Source: Stramonita haemastoma (taxonomy: Eukaryota > Mollusca > Gastropoda > Neogastropoda > Muricidae). From it: a stretch of DNA of 17,500 bases. Below, in pieces: positions 1-9,302 of this stretch. Within the stretch, counting starts at the first letter, position 1. Each line of letters starts with the position of its first letter. Both the position numbers and the translations under genes were made by a program. The stretch covers positions 14,203,461 to 14,220,960 of the forward strand of contig CM060325.1 of the NCBI GenBank assembly GCA_030674155.1, in the 5' to 3' direction. The notes under the pieces are model-generated. The model was not told where the DNA came from, made no database searches, and saw only the letters and a program-made list of their open reading frames with translations.

Positions 1-236
1 CAGAAGCCAATGTGCAGACCGTGTCGTTTCTACTTTAGCTAAGATCAAGGTGCACACAAGATTCAACTGTTTTTTTTGCTAGAGATTTGCAGAGAATGCG
101 GGAGGGGGGAAGATCGAATGAATTCCTTTTTGATTATTGCTATATCCGAAAGGTAATATATTTTGAGAATTAATTTTAAAGTGGGTTGGGGTTTGGGGGG
201 TTTTTTTTTGGGTAAACTATAAAACTTTTAAATGTT
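1..236. other. AT-rich unique flank, no gene seen
   Basis: This is non-repetitive AT-rich sequence with short homopolymers: a T run near 70, and G and T runs near 190-210. I see no coding signal, no splice-bounded frame and no recognisable repeat. It leads directly into the compound microsatellite. Confidence 0.5.
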
Positions 237-239
237 TTG

Positions 240-328
240 AAGTACGCACGCTCGCATATACATACACATACACGCGCCCTCGCACGCGCACTAGGACATA
301 CACATACACATACACAGCGCGCGCGCGT

Positions 329-368
<40 letters not shown>

Positions 369-619
369 GCACACAAGCACACGCACACACACACACATAC
401 ACACACACGCACATATAATAGAGAGAGATAGATATAGGTATATATAGATATATAGATACACACACACATATATAGGTATATATAGATATATATTTTTTTT
501 TTTTTTTATATGTGTGTGTGTGTCTGTGTGTATGTGTATGTGCACAATGCACACGCGCGTGTACGCACGCACGCACAGACACACAGACACACAGACACAC
601 AGACACAGACACAGACACA

Positions 620-697
<78 letters not shown>
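240..697. repeat. Compound CA / TATAGA / TG / CA microsatellite
   Basis: The order is an interrupted CA block with CG-containing variants (about 240-415), a TATAGA/TATAGG block (about 419-492), a T15 run, a TG block (about 511-540), a GTGCA/TGCAC dyad near 540-552, CAGACA variants (about 577-620) and a nearly pure CA tract (about 620-697). All reading frames here translate to low-complexity TH/CV repeats and are not genes. The CG-containing interruptions suggest an older block on the left and a younger, purer tract on the right. Confidence 0.97.
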
Positions 698-700
<3 letters not shown>

Positions 701-1007
701 TTAGTCGCGGCAAAAGTCTCGAGACACTTTCGGAAATTCACAATGTTTTTTTTCTGCTGTATCTTCCATTAAACCCTATGAAATTATAGTTTTTTCCCCC
801 AGATGAATTGACATTTCACCGCCACCCAATGGGTCCTAAGCGAGCACTGTGAAATATACCATTTCTCAAACTGAAATCCCTCTATTATTTTCTGTCTCCC
901 CACGGCCCAAAGTTTTTTTAAGACTGCCCCCAAAATCCTGAGTCCTCTGAACTTTACTTCACTGAGAAATTCGATTTGAAGTGTTGTGCCAAGCAAGGAT
1001 TCTTTAA
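698..1007. other. Unique intergenic sequence, nothing recognised
   Basis: This is ordinary mixed-composition sequence between the CA tract and the minus-strand SINE. The open frame at 784-996 on the minus strand has no recognisable domain, and part of its sequence is homopolymer-rich. I see no RNA gene or repeat here. Confidence 0.5.
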
Positions 1008-1350
1008 AATTCTTTTATTTCGAGGTTAATGGAATAAGCACTCGTGTGATTTTTTTTTTTACATCCAGTCCCCGTGTGTATGAACTCTTGTAAACTTTAT
1101 CATCCGTTCCCACCAGCACACAATGGCCTTCTCTTCCAAAAAAGCGGAACGGGCTTTAACGTGTGCGCAAGATGTTCTACGTGCGTCCACACACTGGACC
1201 TGTGTTTTTAGTCTCATACGAAGGACTTTTGGGGGGAGTGGAGTCGGCACTGATGTTAACTCCAGATGAAAAATCGTCTTAAACGAGATTCGAACCCGGG
1301 TCAGCAGATCAAAAGTGCATCACTCTAACCACTAGGCTATCTTGTCCCCG
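1008..1350 (-). mobile_element. tRNA-derived SINE with V-like core (family A), full length
   Basis: Read on the minus strand, the 5' head carries an RNA polymerase III A box TAGCCTAGTGG (1329-1339) and a B box GGTTCGAATC (about 1286-1296). The central part contains the core beginning CTTCGTATGAGACT (about 1190-1226), which corresponds to the V-domain of SINEs. The 3' tail holds GGGGACTGGATGT, an A run, a degraded hairpin ending GTGCTT, and a terminal AAATAAAAG (about 1008-1075). It is full length and orthologous in layout to the plus-strand copy at 2104-2478. It is diverged by many point changes, so it is an older insertion. I could not define a target-site duplication. The two copies lie with their 5' ends facing each other. 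Confidence 0.9.
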
Positions 1351-1575
1351 TATGGTTTAGTGGGAGGGTTATATCACGGTGTAGAAATATATAGTATTTG
1401 AAAGCGACAGCATAGGTATGTGCGATTTTTAAAACAACAAAAAAATAACAAAAAACACCATCAAATTTTATCAATCTTCCAGTAAAATTAAATCCCAGTT
1501 TAGTTGGTAATCCACTTCACTACGGACTAAGCTAAGGTTGCTAGTTTGATTTTCAACATTGATTCATGATTGACA

Positions 1576-1576
<1 letters not shown>
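1351..1576. other. Spacer between SINE and TG tract
   Basis: Unique AT-rich sequence with A-rich stretches near 1433-1460. I found no coding or structural signal. Confidence 0.5.
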
Positions 1577-1653
<77 letters not shown>

Positions 1654-1935
1654 CTGTCTGTCTGTCTGTGTGTCTGTCTGTGTGTCTGTCTGTCTGTCTG
1701 TGTCTGTGTCTATTTGTGTCTGTGTCTGTGTCTATGTGTTTATACGTGTGTGCGTTCATGTTTGTGTTCGTGCGCATGTGCATACGTGCACACATTCATG
1801 TTAGTATGTTTGCATACTTCATGTATGCAAATGTGTGTGTTTATGCGTGTGCGCGCGAGTGTTTCTGTAAGAGAGAGAGGAGGGAGGGGGCAGAGAGAAA
1901 TAGAGGGAGGGGGGAGGGGGCGTGGATGTGTGTGT
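1577..1935. repeat. TG microsatellite grading into TCTG and AG/G-rich repeats
   Basis: A pure TG tract (about 1577-1650) is followed by TCTG/TGTC variants (about 1651-1740), a decaying TG-rich region with CG-containing interruptions (to about 1860), and an AG/GGA-rich stretch (about 1868-1920). The CV- and TH-rich translations on both strands are products of the repeat. Confidence 0.95.
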
Positions 1936-2103
1936 GTGTCTCGAATGTATACGTCCATTCATAATTAGTTGTTCCATCAGCATAATAATGACTGGGAGAT
2001 TTTACAAACTTAGCTTGATTCAATGCAAGCAAAATATCGTCATAATTATCAGAAAGGATGATCAATGGTCCCTTTCGCACGTGAATGAATAAAGTTCTCT
2101 CTG
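1936..2103. other. Unique flank containing the founder of the CT-array island
   Basis: Positions 2048-2067 contain ATCAGAAAGGATGATCAATG, followed by GTCCC. The same 20 bases recur at 2561-2580 and 2771-2790 inside the CT array downstream. The remainder is unique AT-rich sequence ending in TTCTCTCT just before the SINE head. Confidence 0.7.
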
Positions 2104-2473
2104 GTGGGACGGGATAGCCTAGTGGTCAGAACAATGCGCTCGCAATTTGACGACCCAGGTTCGATTCCCGGTCGATTAGATTTTTCCCCTGGAGTTAATA
2201 TCAGTGCTGACTCCACTCTCCCCAAAAGTCTTTCGGATGAGACTGTAAACCGAGGCCCCGTGTGCGAACGCACGCAGAAGATCATGCGCACACGTTAAAT
2301 CCTGTTCCACTTTTCGTAAGAGTAGGCAATTGTGTGCCGGTGGGAACAGATGACAATATTTACACAACTGCATTCACACGGAGACTGGATGAAAAAAAGC
2401 ACAAGAGTGCTTATCCCATTATCCTTGATATAAAAGAAAAAACCTAATCAAATCAAATCAAATCAAATCAAAT

Positions 2474-2478
<5 letters not shown>
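2104..2478 (+). mobile_element. tRNA-derived SINE with V-like core (family A), full length
   Basis: The head has A box TAGCCTAGTGG (2115-2125) and a perfect B box GGTTCGATTCC (2158-2168), spaced as in a tRNA gene. The core TTCGGATGAGACTGTAAACC begins at about 2232 and matches the V-domain type of SINE core. The lineage-specific part runs to about 2380. The 3' tail (about 2384-2440) is GACTGGATG, an A run, hairpin AAGCAC-AAGA-GTGCTT, and a TATAAAAG end. It is followed by an (AATCA)n tail at 2446-2478. This tail matches the 3' end of the LINE at about 6487-6540. The left flank ends TTCTCTCT and the right flank is CT repeat, so a CT-rich target is plausible but a duplication cannot be proved. 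The short open frames on both strands inside it are not genes. Confidence 0.93.
2115..2168 (+). promoter_or_regulatory. Internal RNA polymerase III promoter (A and B boxes)
   Basis: A box TAGCCTAGTGG (2115-2125) and B box GGTTCGATTCC (2158-2168) both match the tRNA-type consensus. The 43-base start-to-start spacing is within the range usual for tRNA genes. It would drive transcription of the SINE. The flanking acceptor stem does not fold as a complete tRNA, so this is not a functional tRNA gene. Confidence 0.85.
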
Positions 2479-2882
<404 letters not shown>

Positions 2883-2885
<3 letters not shown>

Positions 2886-4824
2886 GCTCCACTTAAAACC
2901 ATAAGGGTCAAACATGTCCCCAAACCGCCTTGGATTACAAAAGAACTAGAAGAAGCATGTTATCTTAGAGATTTATTAAAAAAACATAAATATCATGAAG
3001 AGTCAAATAGATTACGAAACGCCATAAACTCACAGAAACGTCAAGAAAAAAAGAAATATTTCCAAGATTTACTGTCTTCCAAACAAAACTCAAAAATTAT
3101 TTGGAGGGCCATAAATCAAATAACAAATAAACAATCATCTTCCAAATCAAATGTAATCAAAGATGTTACTGCTGAACAACTCAACAATCATTTCATAAAC
3201 GTCTCTACTAACGTTGTTAACAATGATGATTCAAAATCCAATAACCTCAACACATTAAGACAATACTGCCAAGACAAGCATATTCCGTCAAAACTTCACA
3301 TACCATTCATTTCAGTTTTTGAGGTCTATAATTATTTAATTCACCTCAAACAATCAAGGACACGAGGTCTTGATGGAATAGACAGCAGAATTCTGAAACT
3401 GTCAGCTCCAGTTATCACAGACACCCTAACATATGTATATAACCAATGTCTTGAAAAGAACTATTTCCCCAATGCCTTCAAAACTGCTAAAGTAATCCCC
3501 ATCCACAAATCTGGTGACACTTCAGATCCCTCAAATTATAGGCCAATCTCTATTATATCCCTCCTTTCAAAACCCCTGGAAAAACATATAAATAAACACT
3601 TAGTCCGTCATATAGACACTAACGACCTTCTTCACCCTAATCAATCAGGATTCAGACAAAATCACTCATGTCATACTGCACTGACTAGTCTCATAGACAA
3701 TTGGCTATCAAACATTAATGAAAACAAATTTTGTGGAGTATTATTTGTAGATTTCAAAAAAGCATTTGATACAATTGACCACACACTCCTCATCAGAAAG
3801 CTAGAACTGTACAATCTATCATCAGATAGTCTAGAACTACTTGCTTCTTATCTTAAAAACAGACAACAGTGTGTCTCAACAACTACATCCACATCCAATC
3901 TAAAACCCATTCATTATGGAGTACCACAGGGATCTATACTAGGACCTATTCTCTTTTCCTTATACATAAATGACCTTCCTCTACTTATCAAATCTAAATG
4001 TGAACTATTTGCTGATGATACAACCATACATACAAGCCATAACGACATTGACTCTCTTGCAACCATATTACAACAAAGCTGCAATGATCTTGTCAAATGG
4101 ACAGAACTGAACCATATGTCTATTCACCCCCAAAAAACAAAATGCATGCTTATCACCACCAGACAAAAGCGACAAAATTTACCTCATAAACAGTTTCCAA
4201 TCCATATAAGAAAGGAAGCAATTGAACAAACCTCTCATCACAAAGTTCTAGGAGTAACAATCGATGAAAATCTCAGCTGGTTCTACCACATATCTCATCT
4301 ATGCAAATATTTGTCCCAAAGAGTTTTACCAGTTGACTAAAATTAAACATTTCCTTGACCACAATTCAAGGAAATTATTCTTCCAAGCTTACATACAATC
4401 CTCAATAGACTATGCCTCAACCCTATGGGATTCTGCCAGTGCAAACACTATGAAACCGTTACTAAGTCTGTATAAACGTGCTCTCAAACTTATCCTCCTG
4501 AAGAAAACAACTTTATTTGAAGTGGATTATACCCAGTTAAATATTCTCCCCCTACAACAAAGACTAAAATATAACAAAGACATTTTTATGTTTAAGATAA
4601 TGGCAGGAGCTGTCCCCACATCCTTAAGAGATAAGTTCCCAATGAATCATTCCAGAAATACTGAAAAGCCAAGTGTCCCAATCCCAAGAATAGACTTGTT
4701 TAAATCTAGTTTACTATACTCAGGCCCTGTGCTGTGGAACTCCCTTCCCGATTCAATTAAAGAGCATCAATCATTGACAACCTTCAAAATTCACCTTCTA
4801 ATCCACTTGATGCACCAAAAATAA
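2883..4824 (+). pseudogene. LINE reverse transcriptase ORF2 fragment, frameshifted
   Basis: The frame starts in mid-protein at HAPLKTIRVKH. It contains a linker rich in K/E/R, then a reverse transcriptase domain (RVT_1 type): LDGIDS near 3369-3386, NYRPISI (3534-3554), the HPNQSGFRQ region near 3634-3660, motif A VDFKKAFD with catalytic Asp at 3750-3752 (3747-3770), GVPQGSILGP (3918-3947), and the FADD box with both catalytic Asp codons (4008-4019). The first frame stops at 4338-4340. Homology continues one frame over, through a C-terminal segment with FYQLTKIKHFLDHNSRK, LKLILLKK and LWNSLPDSI, to the stop at 4822-4824. The switch point is the T run 4324-4327 (one base too many). Total homologous length is about 645 codons. 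The catalytic residues are intact, but the missing endonuclease and the frameshift make this copy non-autonomous. The frameshift could also be a sequencing error in a homopolymer. Confidence 0.93.
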
Positions 4825-4876
4825 TAAACCAATTATATCCCCTTCTCCTTCTCCCCCTTCTCCTCCTCCCTCCCTC
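4825..4876 (+). other. Start of LINE 3' untranslated region, C/T-rich
   Basis: Immediately after the stop codon is an AATTATA stretch and then a polypyrimidine segment of CCTTCTC/CCTCC units that passes into the TG array. It carries no coding signal. Confidence 0.6.
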
Positions 4877-5293
<417 letters not shown>

Positions 5294-5369
<76 letters not shown>

Positions 5370-5389
5370 TGTGAGTGTGTGTGTGTGTG
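5294..5389. repeat. TG microsatellite
   Basis: About 96 bases of TG with a few TATG/GAGTG interruptions near the right end, separating modules 1 and 2 of the LINE 3' region. Confidence 0.97.
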
Positions 5390-5534
5390 AGTTGGGTTTG
5401 TTGTTGTTGTTCTTTCCCCCCTTTTATCAAACTTATGCTGTATGGGACTATTTTGATGACAGATGGTGGTGGATTGATGTTTTCAGTCATTCAACCTCAT
5501 CATGTTCTCATGTTTGCTCTTTAATCATTGCGCC

Positions 5535-5542
<8 letters not shown>
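5390..5542 (+). repeat. LINE 3' tandem module, copy 2
   Basis: It has the same landmarks as copy 1: GAGTTGGG, GTTGTTGTTG, CTTTTATCAAACTTATG, AGATGGTGGTGGATTGATG (starting 5461), TTTTCAGTCATT and TTTAATCATTGCGCC. It differs from copy 1 by scattered substitutions and short indels. Confidence 0.9.

Positions 5543-5612
<70 letters not shown>
5543..5612. repeat. TG microsatellite
   Basis: About 70 bases of uninterrupted TG following module copy 2. After it the sequence moves into the longer form of the module. Confidence 0.97.
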
Positions 5613-5615
<3 letters not shown>

Positions 5616-6186
5616 GTTCTTGATTGTTTATTTGTTTTTTTTTTGTTTGTTTGTTTTTGTTTTATCATCCAAATCAAAATAATCATTGATTCTTACTCCA
5701 TATTTTGCTTCTGAATGAGTGCCTTTTTACAACATTACCTTAATATTGTATCTCTGTCGTATTCCTTACCTGTTGTTGTTGTTCTTTCTCCCCTTTATCA
5801 AAATCTTGTTTTATGGGACTTATTTGATGTTAGATGGTGGTAGATTGATGCTTTCAGTCATTTAACCTCATCATACTTTCATGTTTACTCTTAATTATTG
5901 CGCCTTTTCTTTGTTTTGTTTTGTTTTTGTTTTTTCTTTGTTTTTCTTGCTTTCTTTATTCAACTCAAAATCATCATTGATTCTTACTTCTCATTTTCGT
6001 TTCTGAATCAGTGACTTTATAACATTACCTTAATATTGTATCTCTGTGTTAATTCTTGCCTGTTGTTTGATACTTGGTATGGTTCCTTACTTTTGGTATT
6101 TGGATCATTATAATTGTTGATTTTATTTATATTTTTATTGGCAGTATCCCCCCCCCCCTCCAATAAGGATATTAGTTTAAAAAAAT
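5613..6186 (+). repeat. LINE 3' tandem module, copy 3, long form
   Basis: A T/G-rich leader is followed by a block with AATCATTGATTCTTACT and ACATTACCTTAATATTGTAT (about 5663-5770). The shared core follows, with AGATGGTGGTAGATTGATG (starting 5832) and TTTCAGTCATTTAACCTCATC. The CATTGATTCTTACT block then repeats (about 5956-6068). The repeat shows that the ancestral unit is about 290-410 bases long and that copies 1 and 2 are shortened forms whose second half is replaced by TG repeat. A C10 run occurs near 6148. Confidence 0.8.
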
Positions 6187-6480
6187 TTTTTCCCCCTTTT
6201 ATCCAAATGTATGATTTATGTCACATGTATAATTTTTGACAGATGGTGGTGGATTGATGTTTTCAGTTGTTTATTCTCTTCTCTTGTTTGCTCTTTACCT
6301 ATTAACACTTTTCTATTCTTTCATTATCAAAATCTTTTATTGTGACTTCTGATTTTTGTCTTCTGATCGAGTGCATTTTTATTACCTTATCATATATAGT
6401 GTCCTTATTCTTGTATGTTGTCTGGTTTGCATAAAGCTTTATTGTTTAGTATTTTTTCAACTTGATGTATCCCTGAAAAG
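6187..6480 (+). repeat. LINE 3' module, copy 4, diverged
   Basis: It carries CCCCCTTTTATCC, AGATGGTGGTGGATTGATG (starting 6241), TTTTCAGT and TTTGCTCTTTACC, then a diverged version of the TTACCTTAT block (about 6313-6430). It is the copy closest to the LINE terminus and the most diverged around the core, suggesting it is the original unit. Confidence 0.75.
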
Positions 6481-6564
6481 GGCGGGGACTGGATGTAAAA
6501 AAGCACACAAGTGCTTATCTATTATCCTCGAATAAAATATTTTGCCTTGCCTTGCCTTGCCTTG
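6481..6564 (+). promoter_or_regulatory. LINE 3' terminal recognition tail with hairpin and TTGCC repeat
   Basis: The sequence GGGGACTGGATGT, A6, AAGCAC-ACAA-GTGCTT (perfect 6-bp stem, 4-base loop), TATTATCCTCG and ATAAAATA is followed by (TTGCC)n. In CR1/L2-type LINEs the 3' end is the site recognised by the element's reverse transcriptase. The same tail terminates the SINEs at 1008-1075 (minus), 2384-2440 and 12935-12990, so the recognition role here is a strong inference. Confidence 0.75.
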
Positions 6565-6651
<87 letters not shown>

Positions 6652-6671
6652 AATCCAAATCCAAATCCAAT
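6565..6671. repeat. CT microsatellite followed by CCAAAT repeat
   Basis: CT repeats (about 6565-6649, one TTCT interruption) follow the LINE terminus directly, and then about four CCAAAT units (6649-6671). The SL/ER-rich frames here are artefacts of the repeat. Confidence 0.95.
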
Positions 6672-7254
6672 TTGCAAGTGCAGTTTATTGCCCAGACTGA
6701 CGCTGACAAGAAAGCAAAAGATCACAGACAATCACAGAAAATTGCACAGACTTTGTAAAAGATTAAAAAAAAGTGAAAAATTTGCATAATTATTGGTGTA
6801 AAGCTATGGAATCACACACAGAAAGCTGATAATATGTTGAAGTGAGGACAATAATGGCTGAAACACAAATTACAAAAAAAAATCTTAAGACACTACATTT
6901 CTCACATTCAATAAAAACAGAAAACAATAGAAGAATGTTTCGAATACATTTATCTTCAATATTCCACATTTTCCAAATTCAATGAGTCGTATATTTGTGT
7001 TCGTCTCGTCTTCATGTGTAACAGCTTCAGCACAAACAACCAGAACTCCAATAATTCTCGAAGGTTTAGGCATCTATCCAATATTAATATCCCTGTTATT
7101 TGCAGACTTTAAAGGTCCTTGGTAATCGAAGACTCACTTTTAAAGCATGCCTAAAAACGAAAGACATCACTTACGCGGCTAATCTATACTTAATGGAAGA
7201 AAAAATTCCTGATCTGAAAGCATCCACAGAAAATTCCAAAGACTTAACACCAAG
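6672..7254. other. Unique intergenic sequence, nothing recognised
   Basis: AT-rich sequence with A runs near 6763 and 6875. The open frames at 6885-7073 (minus) and 7100-7384 (plus) have no domain I recognise, and the second runs into the repeat at 7255. I see no splice-bounded coding pattern. Confidence 0.5.
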
Positions 7255-7450
7255 GGGATGGGATAGCTCAATGGTCGGAGCACTCGCTTTCCCCACGCTA
7301 AGGTTAAGCAGCATCGAGCATGGTTACCAACTGAATGGGAGAGGGGGAGAAGATGGGCGCCGCCCTCAATATGCTGGCCCCTAGAGAAGCTGAGGTCTCT
7401 GATGCCTTGCTCCCCTATGACCACATAGGTTATGGGACACCTTTACCTTT
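7255..7450 (+). mobile_element. SINE-like dispersed repeat (family D), plus copy
   Basis: It starts GGGATGGGATAGCTCAATGG with an A-box-like TAGCTCAATGG at 7264-7274. No clear B box follows, so the tRNA-like head is degenerate or absent. The 3' half (7350-7448) is about 95% identical to the reverse complement of 9305-9401: five substitutions and a 6-base gap by hand alignment. It ends with GGTTATGGGACACC and CTTTACC followed by T9. Few differences imply a recently active family. Confidence 0.7.
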
Positions 7451-7644
7451 TTTTTTTAAACACCAAACTGATGACATCAAACCCATTCAGAGTAATGGAA
7501 AGTGACAATTTATTTATGCAAACCTGCATGTCTACCTACATAAAGTAGATATATCAATGTCTTAAGAGGTAATGTACCCGTTTAGAAAGTGGCAAGTCAC
7601 ATACCCGCTTGAACCCAAACTTCCCTAGCCTTTCACCCGCTAAA
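7451..7644. other. Spacer, possible degenerate SINE head
   Basis: This region lies between two repeats. The stretch 7570-7640 precedes a SINE core and may be its worn 5' part (CCGCTTGAACCCAAAC resembles a decayed B-box region), but I cannot define a Pol III promoter. Confidence 0.3.
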
Positions 7645-7900
7645 CCTTGAGTGATGGTCTGAGTGCTAGTCTTTCAGATGAGACGATAAGCTCAGGTCCT
7701 GTGTGTAATATACTTTTACAGAATGTAAAAGAATGCAACAGGAACAAAAGAGTTGTTCCTGGCAAAATTCTGTAGGAAAAAAGCCACTCTCATAAGGAAA
7801 CAAAACACATATGCTAATAGGAAACTTTTCTTTTCAATGGATGACACTGCACCTGCGCGGACGCACTCTTACCGAGACAAGTAGCTAGATTTTTTTTCAC
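7645..7900 (+). mobile_element. SINE-like repeat with V-like core (family C)
   Basis: The core at 7670-7705 reads CTTTCAGATGAGACGATAAG, matching the V-like core of family A with a few changes. It is followed by a perfect hairpin AGGAACAA-AAGAG-TTGTTCCT (7740-7760), then CAAAATTCTGTAGG, AAGCCACT, CTCATAAGGAAACAAA and GACACTGCACC. From CAAAATTCT onward it aligns with 17345-17440. I recall this 3' part (a CAAAATTCTGTAG...CCACTT module) as common in caenogastropod genomes; that is memory, not a search. The copy is diverged and its head is not clear. Confidence 0.7.
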
Positions 7901-8658
7901 AGAGAAAAACCTGCTGTTAATTCAAGTGGTATACAATACACAATACAATTTATGATACAATCAAATGCATAATACAACCTTTTACATGTAGAATATAGCA
8001 AAATACAGAAAAGAAAAAAGGAACATGTATAAAACTACCATCACCTCAAAAAGGTTTGGGCATTTTTTCCAACTGTGTCCTCATACTTCTTTTTTGCAAT
8101 CTTCACCTGCAAGATGCAAGATTATAAAGAATTTCTTATCTAGTCTACCTTCTTATAAATCCATAGGTCTTTACCTTTATAAGATGTCATACTTGTTTTT
8201 CTATATCTTTTAAATGACATGCGTGACTTTTATTAATGAATATTTTGTAAAGTTATAGATTTCCATTTGTCCAGGCACTTTTTGTTAAGAAAAAATGTCC
8301 ATTAGTTTCCTTTCACCTGCATGCACATTTGAGACAAAGTTTCCACTTGCTTCCTTGTGGTTTTAATTCACTTGCATAGGTATGACAGGAAATTTCTCAT
8401 CTGTTGCTTATCACTCAGTGTTACCTACATACAAGGCGACACACATTTCATAAGCAATTCTGGCTTCAGGTCGAATTCTTCTTTCTCTTTGGGCGCAAAG
8501 TTCTTGTTTATGTATTTCATACAAACGTTTTTTTGCCACATTCCTTTTTTATATAACTGTGGAGGCTTGAACAAGTTGCATAAACAGAATGTCACTGACG
8601 TTCAGAAAAACTGCCCATTTAGATTGCTGTAGTGATGATGGGCAATGTCTTATGGTTG
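7901..8658. other. Unique AT-rich sequence, nothing recognised
   Basis: I see no repeat, RNA gene or convincing exon. The open frames at 8025-8213, 8357-8632 and 8589-8819 are AT-rich chance frames without domains. Confidence 0.5.
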
Positions 8659-9016
8659 TTCCCCAGCTTAACACCCTGGGATCACCCAGACAATCTGGCC
8701 CAGGCCAAAAGCTGTATGAGTTATTGATGTCAGCACATTGCCAAGCCCACCTAAAATGTTGTTATATTGTAAAATATTGTGTTGATATTGCCTTCAACCA
8801 TGACAAGCTCTTAACATAGCAACCTACACTCTCCTTTAAAGAAGAAAAAGTCTGCTGAAATCGGGAGTATGGCTGCCTATATGGTGAGGTACTTGAAAAC
8901 GGTCATATACACAAACTTCTCATTCAGGTGCAATTTCAATCTCACAGTGATTCACGGTGGGTTGAGTGAGTCAGAGGGCACATTCTGGGTGACCCCCAGA
9001 GTGTTAAGCTGGGGAA
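8659..9016. repeat. Imperfect inverted repeat, arms of about 32 bases
   Basis: The left arm 8659-8690 (TTCCCCAGCTTAACACCCTG...) is the near-complement of the right arm 8984-9016 (...GTGTTAAGCTGGGGAA), with about 300 bases between. This could be a foldback element or the termini of a small DNA transposon. There is no transposase inside and no obvious flanking duplication. Confidence 0.65.
8863..8925 (+). mobile_element. Fragment of SINE family B (GGAGTATGGCTGCCT module), plus
   Basis: GGGAGTATGGCTGCCTATAT, GGTGAGGTA and AACGGTCATATACACAAA align with 13120-13172 of the split SINE (GGAATGCAGCTACCTTCATG, GGTCATATACACAAA). A third copy of the first 17 bases lies inverted at 9164-9180. I recall this module from caenogastropod SINEs. 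Confidence 0.65.
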
Positions 9017-9017
9017 G

Positions 9018-9051
9018 GCACAACAACAACAACAGCAACAACAACCACCAC
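9018..9051. repeat. CAA/CAC-rich simple repeat
   Basis: A short CAACAA run with CAG and CAC interruptions, immediately right of the inverted-repeat arm. Confidence 0.85.
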
Positions 9052-9109
9052 CCAGATAATGCACTCTGTCTCACTCACCACACCTGAGAATCACTACTGT
9101 GAGACCATA

Positions 9110-9180
9110 CATACACCCTGGAAGCGAGTGTGCATGTAGGGCTGTTTCCAGGTACCCCGCCTTGTAGGCAGCCATACTCC
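9110..9180 (-). mobile_element. Fragment of SINE family B, minus
   Basis: Read on the minus strand it begins GGAGTATGGCTGCCTAC and continues AAGGCGGGGTA, matching the start of the fragment at 8863. The match weakens further in. With the 8863 fragment it forms a convergent pair about 300 bases apart. Confidence 0.55.
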
Positions 9181-9302
9181 TGCTTCATAGCATATTTTCC
9201 TTCAGTGAGAGTGCATGTGCTATACTAAGCATGTGTCATAGATGAAAACATATCTCAACATACATTTCACAGCATTGCAACACGTTGATATATAGACCTA
9301 GA

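Noticed and set aside
176..789. Several overlapping CV/TH-rich open frames on both strands
   Set aside because: All are translations of CA/TG dinucleotide repeats, which lack stop codons in most frames.
2107..2175. Possible functional tRNA gene
   Set aside because: A and B boxes are present, but the acceptor stem does not close and the sequence continues into a SINE core and tail.
8357..8819. Overlapping plus-strand frames of 91 and 76 codons
   Set aside because: They have no recognised domains and the second overlaps an inverted-repeat arm. They look like chance frames.
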